A DNA stretch of 13,749 bases, from positions 1 through 13,749 of the forward strand of contig CALFJE010000056.1 in NCBI GenBank assembly GCA_937877545.1, given 5' to 3'. Numbering within the stretch: position 1 is the stretch's first letter; each line of letters starts with the position of its first letter. The position numbers and the translations under genes are program-made. Positions 1 through 6,616 of the stretch are shown here, in pieces. Under the pieces are notes generated by a model that saw only the letters and a program-made list of their open reading frames with translations, did not search any database and had not been told where the DNA came from. This DNA is from an uncultured Selenomonadales bacterium (GTDB taxonomy: Bacteria > Bacillota > Negativicutes > Selenomonadales > Selenomonadaceae).

Positions 1-1383
1 TACGTCGGCGGTCCCGATAACGTCCGCACGGCTGAACACTGCGCCACGCGTCTGCGCTTGATTGTCAACGACAAGTCCAAGATTCAGGAGAAAAAGATCG
101 AGAATATCGACGGCGTCAAAGGTCAATTCTTCGCGGCTCAGCAGTACCAGATTATCTGCGGTACCGGATTCGTCGACAAGGTCACGGAAGAATTTATCAA
201 GCTCAAGCCCTCTCTGGCGGGCGGCGGCGGTAAAGAGGCCGCTTACGCCGAAATGAGCTTAATGCAGAAAATCTCCCGTACCCTCGGCGACGTGTTCGTT
301 CCGATTATCCCCGTCCTCGTTGCAACAGGTCTTTTCATGGGTGCCCGCGGTGCTATCCTTTCACTCGGCAGCGAATGGGATCCCAACTTCTTATTGATGA
401 CGCAGGTTTTGACTGATACGGCGTTTGCATTCTTGCCCGCGCTGGTCTGCTGGTCGACAATGAATAAGTTCGGCGGCACGGCTGTTATCGGTATCGTCTT
501 AGGTTTGATGCTCGTCTTCCCCGGCTTGCCGAACGCGTATGTCGTCGGTGGCGCGGCAGGTGAAATTGCCGAGAAAGGTCTCACATGGGTTGAGGCGTCC
601 GCTTTGCCCGAATACGCAGGCAAAACGCCTATTCCGCTCGATTTGGGCTTCGTGACTATCCCGCTCGTCGGCTATCAAGGCTCGGTTCTCCCCGCACTCG
701 TCCTCGGTATCTTCGCGGCGAAATTCCAGCAATTCCTTAAAACTTTTATCCCCGATATGATTGACTTGATTGTTACCCCGTTCCTTACGCTCACCGTTTC
801 AATGGCTCTCGGCTTCCTGGTAGTCGGTCCCATCATGCACGGTTTGGAGTCTTTGGTCTTCGGCGCGGTGCAAAACTTCTTGACAATCCCGATTATCGGC
901 GGCTTGATTATCGGCGGCTTGCAACAGGTTATCGTTATCTTCGGTGTCCACCACGTCTTCAGCGCGTTGGAAATTTACCTCCTGTCGACGCAAGGCTCCG
1001 ACCCCTTCAACGCGATTATCACTTGCGCGACTATCGCTCAGGGCGGCGCGGCGTTGGCTGTTTCGCTTAAGACTCAAGATCCGAAGAAACGCGCTCTGTA
1101 CATCTCCTCGACTGTTCCCGCGTTCTTGGGAATCACCGAGCCGGCTATCTTCGGTATTAACCTCCGCCTCATGAAGCCGTTCATTTACGGTTGCTGCGGC
1201 GGTGCTATCGGCGGCGCGGTCTCCAGCTTCCTCGGACTCGCCGGCACCGGCATGGGCATTACGGTTCTGCCCGGTATGCTCCTCTACATGAACGGTCAGA
1301 TTGTCCAATACATCATCGTCAACTTAATCGCCTTCGCGGGCGGCTTCGGCTTGACTTACATGCTCTATAAGTCCGAAGAATAA
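1..1383 (+). CDS. scrA: PTS sucrose-type EIIBC component (5'-truncated)
   Basis: Membrane permease that imports sucrose and phosphorylates it to sucrose-6-phosphate. The reading frame is open from base 1, so the gene starts outside the window; roughly the first dozen residues are missing by family length. The EIIB domain comes first: the motif GGPDNV is followed by HCATRLRL, whose Cys (codon 14 of this fragment) is the expected phospho-acceptor. EIIC follows from about codon 85 with about ten hydrophobic segments. It carries the conserved GVHHVF (His317/His318) and GITEPAIFG (Glu380) motifs of the glucose/sucrose PTS superfamily. There is no EIIA domain after the stop, so a separate EIIA protein must supply phosphate. 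Sucrose specificity is inferred from family resemblance and from scrB downstream. Trehalose or another beta-fructoside is the alternative. Confidence 0.92.
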   Translation, partial: YVGGPDNVRTAEHCATRLRLIVNDKSKIQEKKIENIDGVKGQFFAAQQYQIICGTGFVDKVTEEFIKLKPSLAGGGGKEAAYAEMSLMQKISRTLGDVFVPIIPVLVATGLFMGARGAILSLGSEWDPNFLLMTQVLTDTAFAFLPALVCWSTMNKFGGTAVIGIVLGLMLVFPGLPNAYVVGGAAGEIAEKGLTWVEASALPEYAGKTPIPLDLGFVTIPLVGYQGSVLPALVLGIFAAKFQQFLKTFIPDMIDLIVTPFLTLTVSMALGFLVVGPIMHGLESLVFGAVQNFLTIPIIGGLIIGGLQQVIVIFGVHHVFSALEIYLLSTQGSDPFNAIITCATIAQGGAALAVSLKTQDPKKRALYISSTVPAFLGITEPAIFGINLRLMKPFIYGCCGGAIGGAVSSFLGLAGTGMGITVLPGMLLYMNGQIVQYIIVNLIAFAGGFGLTYMLYKSEE

Positions 1384-1417
1384 TCTCCGTGGCACACCTC
1401 TGATTTAGAAAAAAATT

Positions 1418-1462
1418 GCCGCGCTCGTTCAAGTAACATTTTCGGCGGGCGCGGCTGTTTTT
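1418..1462 (+). terminator. Stem-loop with U-tract between scrA and the small ORF
   Basis: A 10-bp stem pairs 1418-1427 with 1446-1455 (one G-U pair) around an 18-nt loop, followed by T-rich 1456-1462. It looks like an intrinsic terminator. The next gene has no clear promoter of its own, so partial read-through (attenuation) inside the scr operon is likely. Confidence 0.6.
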
Positions 1463-1486
1463 AAATAAATTCGGGAGGTGCTCATC

Positions 1487-1789
1487 ATGACCGAGCAGGA
1501 AAAAATCAACGCAGAAGTCCAAGCCAAATTGGCAATGCAGGACGCGAAGTTTAACGTGTTCATGCAGGAAATGCGCGACTTCAAAACGGAAATGCGCGAC
1601 CGCGACAATCAACGCGCAGAGGACATTCGCGAAATTCGTCAGGATATGAAAAACTTGCAAGCTCGTATTGAAGATATGGGCAAGCACGTTCGCAATTTGG
1701 CGATAACTTCAATGGCGGCGGTCGGCGGCATGTTCGTTGCCGTCGGCGCAATGGTTGCCACAGTCATTTACACCATTCTCAAAAGTTAA
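1487..1789 (+). CDS. Small coiled-coil protein with C-terminal membrane anchor
   Basis: 100-residue protein of unknown function. I start it at ATG 1487 because GGGAGG at 1473-1478 lies at good spacing; the in-frame GTG at 1478 overlaps that site. Residues 1-70 are very rich in Glu, Asp, Lys, Arg and Met and should form a long amphipathic coiled coil. Residues about 74-97 are one hydrophobic segment rich in Ala, Val and Gly, and the protein ends ILKS. There is no signal peptide, so a C-tail-anchored protein with a cytoplasmic coiled coil is likely. The layout resembles small XhlA/DUF1640-type proteins, but I cannot assign a family. Its stop overlaps the ribosome site of scrB (AAGGAGG at 1788-1794), so it is co-transcribed with the sucrose genes. 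A link to PTS regulation or assembly would be speculation. Confidence 0.78.
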   Translation: MTEQEKINAEVQAKLAMQDAKFNVFMQEMRDFKTEMRDRDNQRAEDIREIRQDMKNLQARIEDMGKHVRNLAITSMAAVGGMFVAVGAMVATVIYTILKS

Positions 1790-1801
1790 GGAGGAATTTT
1801 T

Positions 1802-3358
1802 ATGGCGAAGAAATCCGGCGAGAACCTGGAGGAGATCAAGAAAAGATTTAACAAGCAGGAAATCGACGCTCGCGCTCGCGAAGCCGTGCTCAAGGGCGGT
1901 CGTTGGCACAACAAATTTCATGTCGACGCCCCCTACTCTCTGATCAGCGACCCCAACGGGCTTTGCTGTTGCGACGGCACCTATCACATTTTCTGCCAAT
2001 GGAACCCCGTCCCGATAAACAAAAACTGGCACAAAAATAAATCCTGGATGCACGTCTCGACGAAGGACTTCATCAACTACACCATGCCCGAACTTTCCCT
2101 CTGGCCCCGCGACGAGCACGACAAGGACGGCTGCCACAGCGGTTGCGGTTTTGTTGAGGACGGCAAAGTTCGCGTCTTCTACACCGCCAACGCCCGCGAC
2201 GAAAATTATCAACGCACAGTTGCGCAACGTTTCGGCACCATGCTTGAAGACGGCTCCATTCAACTGGACGAGATTCAAGTTTACGGCAACCCCGAAGGCT
2301 ACACCGCACACTTCAGAGATCCTAACTTCTTCTATCGCAACGGCGTCCGCTACTTCGCTATGGCGGCACAGCGCATGAGCGACCCCGCCAAAAGCTCCCG
2401 CCCGACCAACGGCGCAGTCCTTATCTACAAGGAAAAACCTGAAGGCGGCTGGGAACTCCTCGGCGAAGTCAAGACCGATTATTACGATTTCGGCTACATG
2501 TGGGAATGCCCCAATCTCCTGCAGTTTGAGGATATGGACGTGCTTATCGTCTGCCCGCAAGGCGTTCACCACGAGGAGCTTAAGTATCAGAATCACTGCC
2601 TCGCCGGCTACTTTATCGGGCACTTCTCCGTTGACAGCCTCGATATGATTCACGGCAAATTCCACGAACTCGATAAGGGCTTCGACTTCTATTCCCCGCA
2701 GGTCATCGCCAATGAAGCTCGCCACATCATGATTGGTTGGATCGGTATGCCCGACCTCGTCGACACGGTTGCCACCGCCGACGAAGGCGAATGGCTCTAT
2801 TCCTTGACAATGCCGCGTGAACTCACCATCCACCAAGGCAAAGTCCGTTCGCAACCCGTCGAGGAAATGAAAGCCCTCCGTCAAACGCGCACCGACGTTG
2901 ACGTTTCCAATACGCAGGACACCACGATTAAACTGCCCGAAGCCTCCGAGACCGATTTGGATATTACCTTCGGCGCGGCTCGCAAGGCTGAGATCGCTGT
3001 CACGTGGGGCGAAGAGAAATTCGTTATCCAATACGACCGCGACAACCAAATCTTGACGCTCGACCGCAACGGCATGACGCTCGGCGGCAAAGGCATTCGC
3101 CCGTTCAGCGACGGCAAGAACACCGACGTTAATATCGGCTTCCGCAAGTTTAAGCTCTTCACGAATCAGAATCTTAACTTCCGCCTGTTCGTCGACAAGT
3201 CCGTTATTGAGCTGTTCCTCCAAGACGGCGAGGAAGCTTGCAGTCTGCTCGTCTACCCGGTTGAGGACGTTGCGCCCGTGCTCAAAATCAAGGCGGATAA
3301 GCCGCTCCAGAGAGTCTCCGGCGAAGTTTGGGCACTCGGTCAATTCAACTACAAATAA
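1802..3358 (+). CDS. scrB: Sucrose-6-phosphate hydrolase (GH32)
   Basis: Cytoplasmic GH32 hydrolase of 518 residues that cleaves sucrose-6-phosphate, the product of the upstream PTS, into glucose-6-phosphate and fructose. The five-bladed propeller motifs are in order. ISDPNGL holds the nucleophile Asp50, FRDPNFF holds the transition-state stabiliser Asp173, and WECPNLL holds the acid/base Glu235. A C-terminal beta-sandwich (about 375-518) includes LFVDKSVIELFLQDGE, typical of the family. The usual Asn before the nucleophile (NDPNG) is Ser49 here. ATG 1802 follows AAGGAGG by 7 nt. Length and motifs are normal for the family. A secreted invertase or levanase is unlikely because there is no signal peptide. 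The basic, charged N-terminal stretch of about 34 residues precedes the catalytic core. Confidence 0.95.
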   Translation: MAKKSGENLEEIKKRFNKQEIDARAREAVLKGGRWHNKFHVDAPYSLISDPNGLCCCDGTYHIFCQWNPVPINKNWHKNKSWMHVSTKDFINYTMPELSLWPRDEHDKDGCHSGCGFVEDGKVRVFYTANARDENYQRTVAQRFGTMLEDGSIQLDEIQVYGNPEGYTAHFRDPNFFYRNGVRYFAMAAQRMSDPAKSSRPTNGAVLIYKEKPEGGWELLGEVKTDYYDFGYMWECPNLLQFEDMDVLIVCPQGVHHEELKYQNHCLAGYFIGHFSVDSLDMIHGKFHELDKGFDFYSPQVIANEARHIMIGWIGMPDLVDTVATADEGEWLYSLTMPRELTIHQGKVRSQPVEEMKALRQTRTDVDVSNTQDTTIKLPEASETDLDITFGAARKAEIAVTWGEEKFVIQYDRDNQILTLDRNGMTLGGKGIRPFSDGKNTDVNIGFRKFKLFTNQNLNFRLFVDKSVIELFLQDGEEACSLLVYPVEDVAPVLKIKADKPLQRVSGEVWALGQFNYK

Positions 3359-3375
3359 ACCGCGAACGTTAAACG

Positions 3376-3411
3376 CAAAAAAAATTAACCCTCCAACTCG
3401 GAGGGTTTTTT
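3376..3411. terminator. Bidirectional terminator between scrB and mpg
   Basis: An 8-bp perfect stem (3387-3394 with 3400-3407) has a 5-nt loop. A T-run follows at 3406-3411 and an A-run precedes at about 3377-3384. It therefore works on either strand and serves the convergent genes scrB (+, stop 3358) and the glycosylase (-, stop at 3413). Confidence 0.88.
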
Positions 3412-3412
3412 G

Positions 3413-3988
3413 TTACCGCGATAAAAATTCACTGCCCGTCGCCACGAATCGCCACGGATAATCAGCCGCCGCGCCCGCGTAGTCAACATTGATTCGCCGC
3501 GTCGCCGCGACATCTGCGCGGAAATCCGTCATCTCGATATAAATCTCCTCGCCGCATAAGTCCGCGCCGTAAAAATCCTTCGTCACGCCCAAAGCCTTGG
3601 AAAGCTTGCCCGGTCCGGAACAGAGTCCGCGCAGATTATTCACGCCGCGCCGACGTTTCATAAGCTCCACGCCGTCGACAGGCTCCAAAGCCCGAATCAA
3701 AACGGCTTCGGGAACGTCCGCGACGTTGGCAACTACATTCGTGCAAATATGCATTCCGTAAATCAGATAGACGTAGACGAAACCGCCCGCGCCGTAGAAA
3801 ATCTTCGTGCGTTCGGTCTTGCCGCGATACGTATGCGCCGCCGCGTCCTTCGCGCCCATATATGCCTCCGTCTCGACGATTATCCCGCCCGTCAAGCCTC
3901 CGCGCAGATTCGTTACCAGTTTCTTGCCGATAAGCTCGCGGGCAACCGTCAAGCCGTCACGCAGATAAAATTCGCGAGGAAGTTTCAT
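3413..3988 (-). CDS. mpg: 3-methyladenine DNA glycosylase (AAG/MPG family)
   Basis: Base-excision repair enzyme of 191 residues that removes alkylated purines such as 3-methyladenine, and often hypoxanthine, by cleaving the glycosidic bond. The AAG signature IVETEAYMG is present. By alignment from memory with human AAG, Glu41 is the general base (human Glu125), and Tyr43 and His52 are the base-stacking residues (human Tyr127, His136). FVYVYLIYGMH and GPGKLSKALG are further family blocks, the second being DNA- and base-binding. Length is typical for a bacterial homologue. The ATG overlaps the stop of the TPR gene by 4 nt (ATGA). An AAAGGAG lies about 14 nt upstream inside the TPR gene, so translation is probably coupled. 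Nothing ties repair to the TPR protein beyond the shared transcript. Confidence 0.95.
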   Translation of the reverse strand: MKLPREFYLRDGLTVARELIGKKLVTNLRGGLTGGIIVETEAYMGAKDAAAHTYRGKTERTKIFYGAGGFVYVYLIYGMHICTNVVANVADVPEAVLIRALEPVDGVELMKRRRGVNNLRGLCSGPGKLSKALGVTKDFYGADLCGEEIYIEMTDFRADVAATRRINVDYAGAAADYPWRFVATGSEFLSR

Positions 3989-4602
3989 TCCTTGTAACCC
4001 AACTCCTTTGCCTTGGCGAAGTCAGCTTGAGCTTTTGCCGCGTCATTATATTGAATGTATAAATTTCCGCGCCGTTGGTAGTAGACGGCAGAGTTCGGCT
4101 CCGGCTCAATCGCTTTGTCGGCGTCGTCAACCGCTTGATTAAAATTGTTCAATTGGGAATACGCAAAGTTGCGAAGACTGTAGACATCGGCATTGTCGGG
4201 GTCAAGCTCGACGGACTTGTCGTAATCGCTAATCGCGCTTTCGTAGTGTCCAAGCTTGTTGTAAACGTTGCCGCGAAAATAATACGTGACGGGAAAAATA
4301 TCGACGAGTTCAATAGCTTTATCGAAGTCGCTAATCGCCCGCTTGTATCGCGACAATTCGTCGAAACTGCGCCCGCGATAAATGTAAGCCAACACGGCGT
4401 CGGGATCCGGCTCAATCGCCACGTTGCAAATCCTTATCGTGCCTTCGTAGTCGCCGAGTTCGTAAAGCTTCCGCGCCTCCTCGACCTTCTGCTCTACCAA
4501 GGAAACTTTTTCCACGTGGCTGTGATTGATTATCGTATCGGGGAAACCGTTCATGAACAGCAAAGTCGCCATGCAGAGTATCGCCGCCAAATATTTCTTC
4601 AT
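3985..4602 (-). CDS. Exported tetratricopeptide-repeat protein
   Basis: 205-residue protein of unknown specific role. ATG 4602 is chosen over upstream in-frame starts because AAGGAGG (4611-4617) is well spaced and the product then begins with a good signal peptide (MKKYLAAILCMATLLFMNGF). Cleavage near residues 19-22 is probable; there is no clean lipobox. The mature part has about four to five TPR units from about residue 40 to the end, with repeated patterns such as A-x-x-D-[FY]-[DN]-K-[AS]-[IV]-E-L and YYxRGNVYxKLGxYxxAISDYDKS. TPR arrays bind proteins or peptides, so an extracytoplasmic scaffold is the likely role. It heads a two-gene unit with mpg (4-nt overlap) and has a candidate promoter at 4631-4658. 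Confidence 0.86.
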   Translation of the reverse strand: MKKYLAAILCMATLLFMNGFPDTIINHSHVEKVSLVEQKVEEARKLYELGDYEGTIRICNVAIEPDPDAVLAYIYRGRSFDELSRYKRAISDFDKAIELVDIFPVTYYFRGNVYNKLGHYESAISDYDKSVELDPDNADVYSLRNFAYSQLNNFNQAVDDADKAIEPEPNSAVYYQRRGNLYIQYNDAAKAQADFAKAKELGYKE

Positions 4603-4630
4603 ACGCGTCGCCTCCTTGCAAATTTTTATC

Positions 4631-4658
4631 ATGATAACAAAAAAATCCCCCGTTACAA
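4631..4658 (-). promoter_or_regulatory. Candidate promoter of the TPR-mpg unit, overlapping the potD terminator
   Basis: On the minus strand, TTGTAA (4653-4658) and TATCAT (4631-4636) are separated by 16 nt. The -10 box is 5/6 consensus and the -35 is 4/6. The -35 lies at the terminator loop and the spacer holds the right arm and U-tract. A perfect 12-bp palindrome TTATCATGATAA (4626-4637) covers the -10 box and could be an operator. Confidence 0.5.
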
Positions 4659-4673
4659 ATCGCAACGGAGGAT
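4639..4673 (-). terminator. Intrinsic terminator of the pot operon
   Basis: A 10-bp stem pairs 4664-4673 with 4645-4654 (one G-U pair on the minus-strand RNA) around a 9-nt loop. A run of seven U follows (4645 down to 4639). It lies directly after the potD stop at 4684. Confidence 0.88.
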
Positions 4674-4683
4674 TAAATTTTCG

Positions 4684-5742
4684 TCAATCAACCTTAACTT
4701 GCATCCACAAATTGTTATAGTATTCGTCCATTTTGTTGCCGAGGTATTGGTAAGTCTCCTGCCCCTTGTAGTCGTCGGGCGAAGGGAACGCGATAGGCGA
4801 ATTTTTAACAGCCTCGTCCTCTACCAAATCGCGGACGGCGGTGTTCGGCGTGGAATAGCCCAGATAATCAAAGTTAATGACGGCAATGTCGGGGCGGCAC
4901 ATGAAGTCGATAAATTTGTGCGCGTTGTCGACATTCTTTGAGTCCTTGGTAATTACCCAGCCGTCAATCCAAAAGTTCGTGCCCTCCTTGGGGATTGCGA
5001 ACGCCATATTCGGATTGGCTTCCAAAATATTCAAAGCCTCGCCCGAAAAGACTACGCCCATTGCCGCCTCGGAGTTGATGAGCTTTTCCTTTACCTCGTC
5101 GACGACGTAGGCTTGTACCAGCGGCTTTTGCTGTTTGAGCATGTTCTGAGCTTGCGCCAAAACTGTCGTGTCGGTTTCGTTGAGGCTTTTGCCCATGAGT
5201 TTGAGCGGAATCATCAAGGCATCACGCGCCGAATCCTGCATGAGAATTTGCCCCGCGTATTTCTCGTTCCAAAGAATGTTCCAGCTGTCAACGGGGTCGG
5301 TAACTTTAGTCTTGTCGTAAATTATGCCGACGGTTCCCCAGCAATAGGGCACCGAATATTTGTTGCCGGGGTCGAAGGTCTCAGCCTGCTTGAAGAATTC
5401 CTCGCCGATATACTTTTTGGCGTCGGGGAGCTTGTCGAAGTCGAGCGGCTGAATCAAATCGTTGCTAATCAGCTTTTGAATCATGTAGTCGGACGGGCAG
5501 ATAACGTCGTAGTGCACCGCGCCCTCCGCCACGCGGGGATACATGCTCTCGTTGGTGTCGTACTCGTCAAGGATAACGTGCACGCCCGTCTCCTGCTCGA
5601 AAATCTTCAAGACTTCGGGGTCAAGATAATCGCCCCAGCTGTAGACGTAGACGACCTCCTCCTTCTTGTCGCCGCCGCCCGCGCCGCAACCGAACGTCAG
5701 ACAGCTCACCAAGATTAGCACCAGGATTTTAAATTTGTTCAT
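4684..5742 (-). CDS. potD: Spermidine/putrescine ABC transporter substrate-binding lipoprotein
   Basis: Polyamine receptor of the PotABCD importer, 352 residues. The N-terminus is a lipoprotein signal peptide. Cys19 (TFGC, then Gly-rich GAGGGDKK) is the likely lipidated residue; LVSC at Cys14 is the alternative. The mature part is a PotD-like type II binding fold: YSWGDYLDPEVL, CPSDYM, WGTVGIIYD, FWIDGWVI. Compared from memory with E. coli PotD, pocket residues Trp34, Tyr37, Ser83, Tyr85, Trp255 and Asp257 match Trp36, Tyr39, Ser84, Tyr86, Trp258 and Asp260. Asp168, Glu171 and Trp229 appear to be Ser171, Asp174 and Phe232, so the preferred polyamine may differ. The ATG overlaps the potC stop by 1 nt (TGATG), with GAGGAGG upstream inside potC. 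It is the last gene of the operon. Confidence 0.95.
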   Translation of the reverse strand: MNKFKILVLILVSCLTFGCGAGGGDKKEEVVYVYSWGDYLDPEVLKIFEQETGVHVILDEYDTNESMYPRVAEGAVHYDVICPSDYMIQKLISNDLIQPLDFDKLPDAKKYIGEEFFKQAETFDPGNKYSVPYCWGTVGIIYDKTKVTDPVDSWNILWNEKYAGQILMQDSARDALMIPLKLMGKSLNETDTTVLAQAQNMLKQQKPLVQAYVVDEVKEKLINSEAAMGVVFSGEALNILEANPNMAFAIPKEGTNFWIDGWVITKDSKNVDNAHKFIDFMCRPDIAVINFDYLGYSTPNTAVRDLVEDEAVKNSPIAFPSPDDYKGQETYQYLGNKMDEYYNNLWMQVKVD

Positions 5743-6524
5743 CAGAATACCTCCTCATATTTCTTCAGCTTGCGACGGTTAATCGCGAACAGCATGACGA
5801 ATATCAACACGAAGAAAAATACCAGCGTCGAGAGCGCGTACATTTCGGGGTGGACGCCCAGCTTCAACTGCGCGTAAATCGCCGTGGTTAAAGTGTCGAC
5901 GCCCGCGCCCTTCGTGAAGTGCGTGATTATGAAGTCGTCCGCCGACATGGTGAACGCCAGCAAGAATCCCGCGAAGATGCTCGGTCGCAATTCGGGCAGG
6001 ATAACGCTCGTGAACGCCTTGAACGGCGACGCGCCCAAATCCAACGCCGCCTCGTAGAAACTTTTATCCAACGCCATTAACTGCGGCATTATGCACAAAA
6101 TCACATACGGCACGTTGAAGACGATATGCGCCAGTAATATCGACACGTAGCCCAGCTTCAGCCCCAGCCCCATGAACAGCAACATCAGCGATATTCCCGT
6201 CACGATGTCGGCGTTTAGTATAGGGACGTTCGTCACGCTGAGGAAGGTCGCCCGCCACTTGCGCGAAAGCTCCTTCATGGCGACGCACGTTATCAAGCCC
6301 AGAATCGTCGCTATGCCCGCCGATAACAGCCCGATTGACAGCGTGTTTGACAGCGCGTCGGCAAGGCGGGTGTCGTTGAAAAGCTTCGTGTACCAGTCGA
6401 GTGTGACGCCCGTCCAATGCCCGCGATAACGGCTTGCGTTGAACGACTGCGCGATTAAAACTCCAATCGGCGCGTAGAGGAACAGGAAAATAGCCGCGAG
6501 ATAAATTTTTTTTATGTAGTGCAT
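5742..6524 (-). CDS. potC: Spermidine/putrescine ABC transporter permease PotC
   Basis: Inner-membrane permease of 260 residues that forms the polyamine channel with PotB. ATG 6524 is chosen because AGGAGGA (about 6531-6537) precedes it by 7 nt and the product starts at the first membrane helix (MHYIKKIYLAAIFLFLYAPI). The longer open frame to 6638 is not membrane-like. About six hydrophobic helices are visible. The EAA loop that docks onto the ATPase is EAALDLGASPFKAFTSVILP, in the expected place before the last two helices. ASRYRGHWTG, following the first helix, is typical of the PotC family. Its last codons carry the ribosome site for potD. Confidence 0.95.
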   Translation of the reverse strand: MHYIKKIYLAAIFLFLYAPIGVLIAQSFNASRYRGHWTGVTLDWYTKLFNDTRLADALSNTLSIGLLSAGIATILGLITCVAMKELSRKWRATFLSVTNVPILNADIVTGISLMLLFMGLGLKLGYVSILLAHIVFNVPYVILCIMPQLMALDKSFYEAALDLGASPFKAFTSVILPELRPSIFAGFLLAFTMSADDFIITHFTKGAGVDTLTTAIYAQLKLGVHPEMYALSTLVFFFVLIFVMLFAINRRKLKKYEEVF

Positions 6525-6548
6525 GAAAATTCCTCCTGAAATCTTCAA

Positions 6549-6616
6549 GCGCGGCGAGAAAATTAAATTTTTATAATGTCTCGGCGCGACAACTGTTCCG
6601 CCGCTTTTAAAGCGGC
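6549..6616 (-). other. Hairpins in the potB-potC gap
   Basis: The potB stop codon lies inside a perfect 8-bp inverted repeat with a 1-nt centre (6600-6607 and 6609-6616). A second imperfect stem pairs 6579-6587 with 6549-6559 (9 bp with a 2-nt bulge). Neither is followed by a U-tract, so mRNA stabilisation or processing is likelier than termination. Confidence 0.4.

Noticed and set aside
1709..3343. Long 544-codon open frame antisense to scrB
   Set aside because: It lies entirely over scrB, which has intact GH32 motifs and a strong ribosome site. The antisense product is a Val/Ala-rich low-complexity translation typical of a shadow frame in G/C-rich codons.
4075..4941. 288-codon plus-strand frame over the TPR gene and potD end
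   Set aside because: It spans a terminator and two real minus-strand genes, has no ribosome site and no family features.
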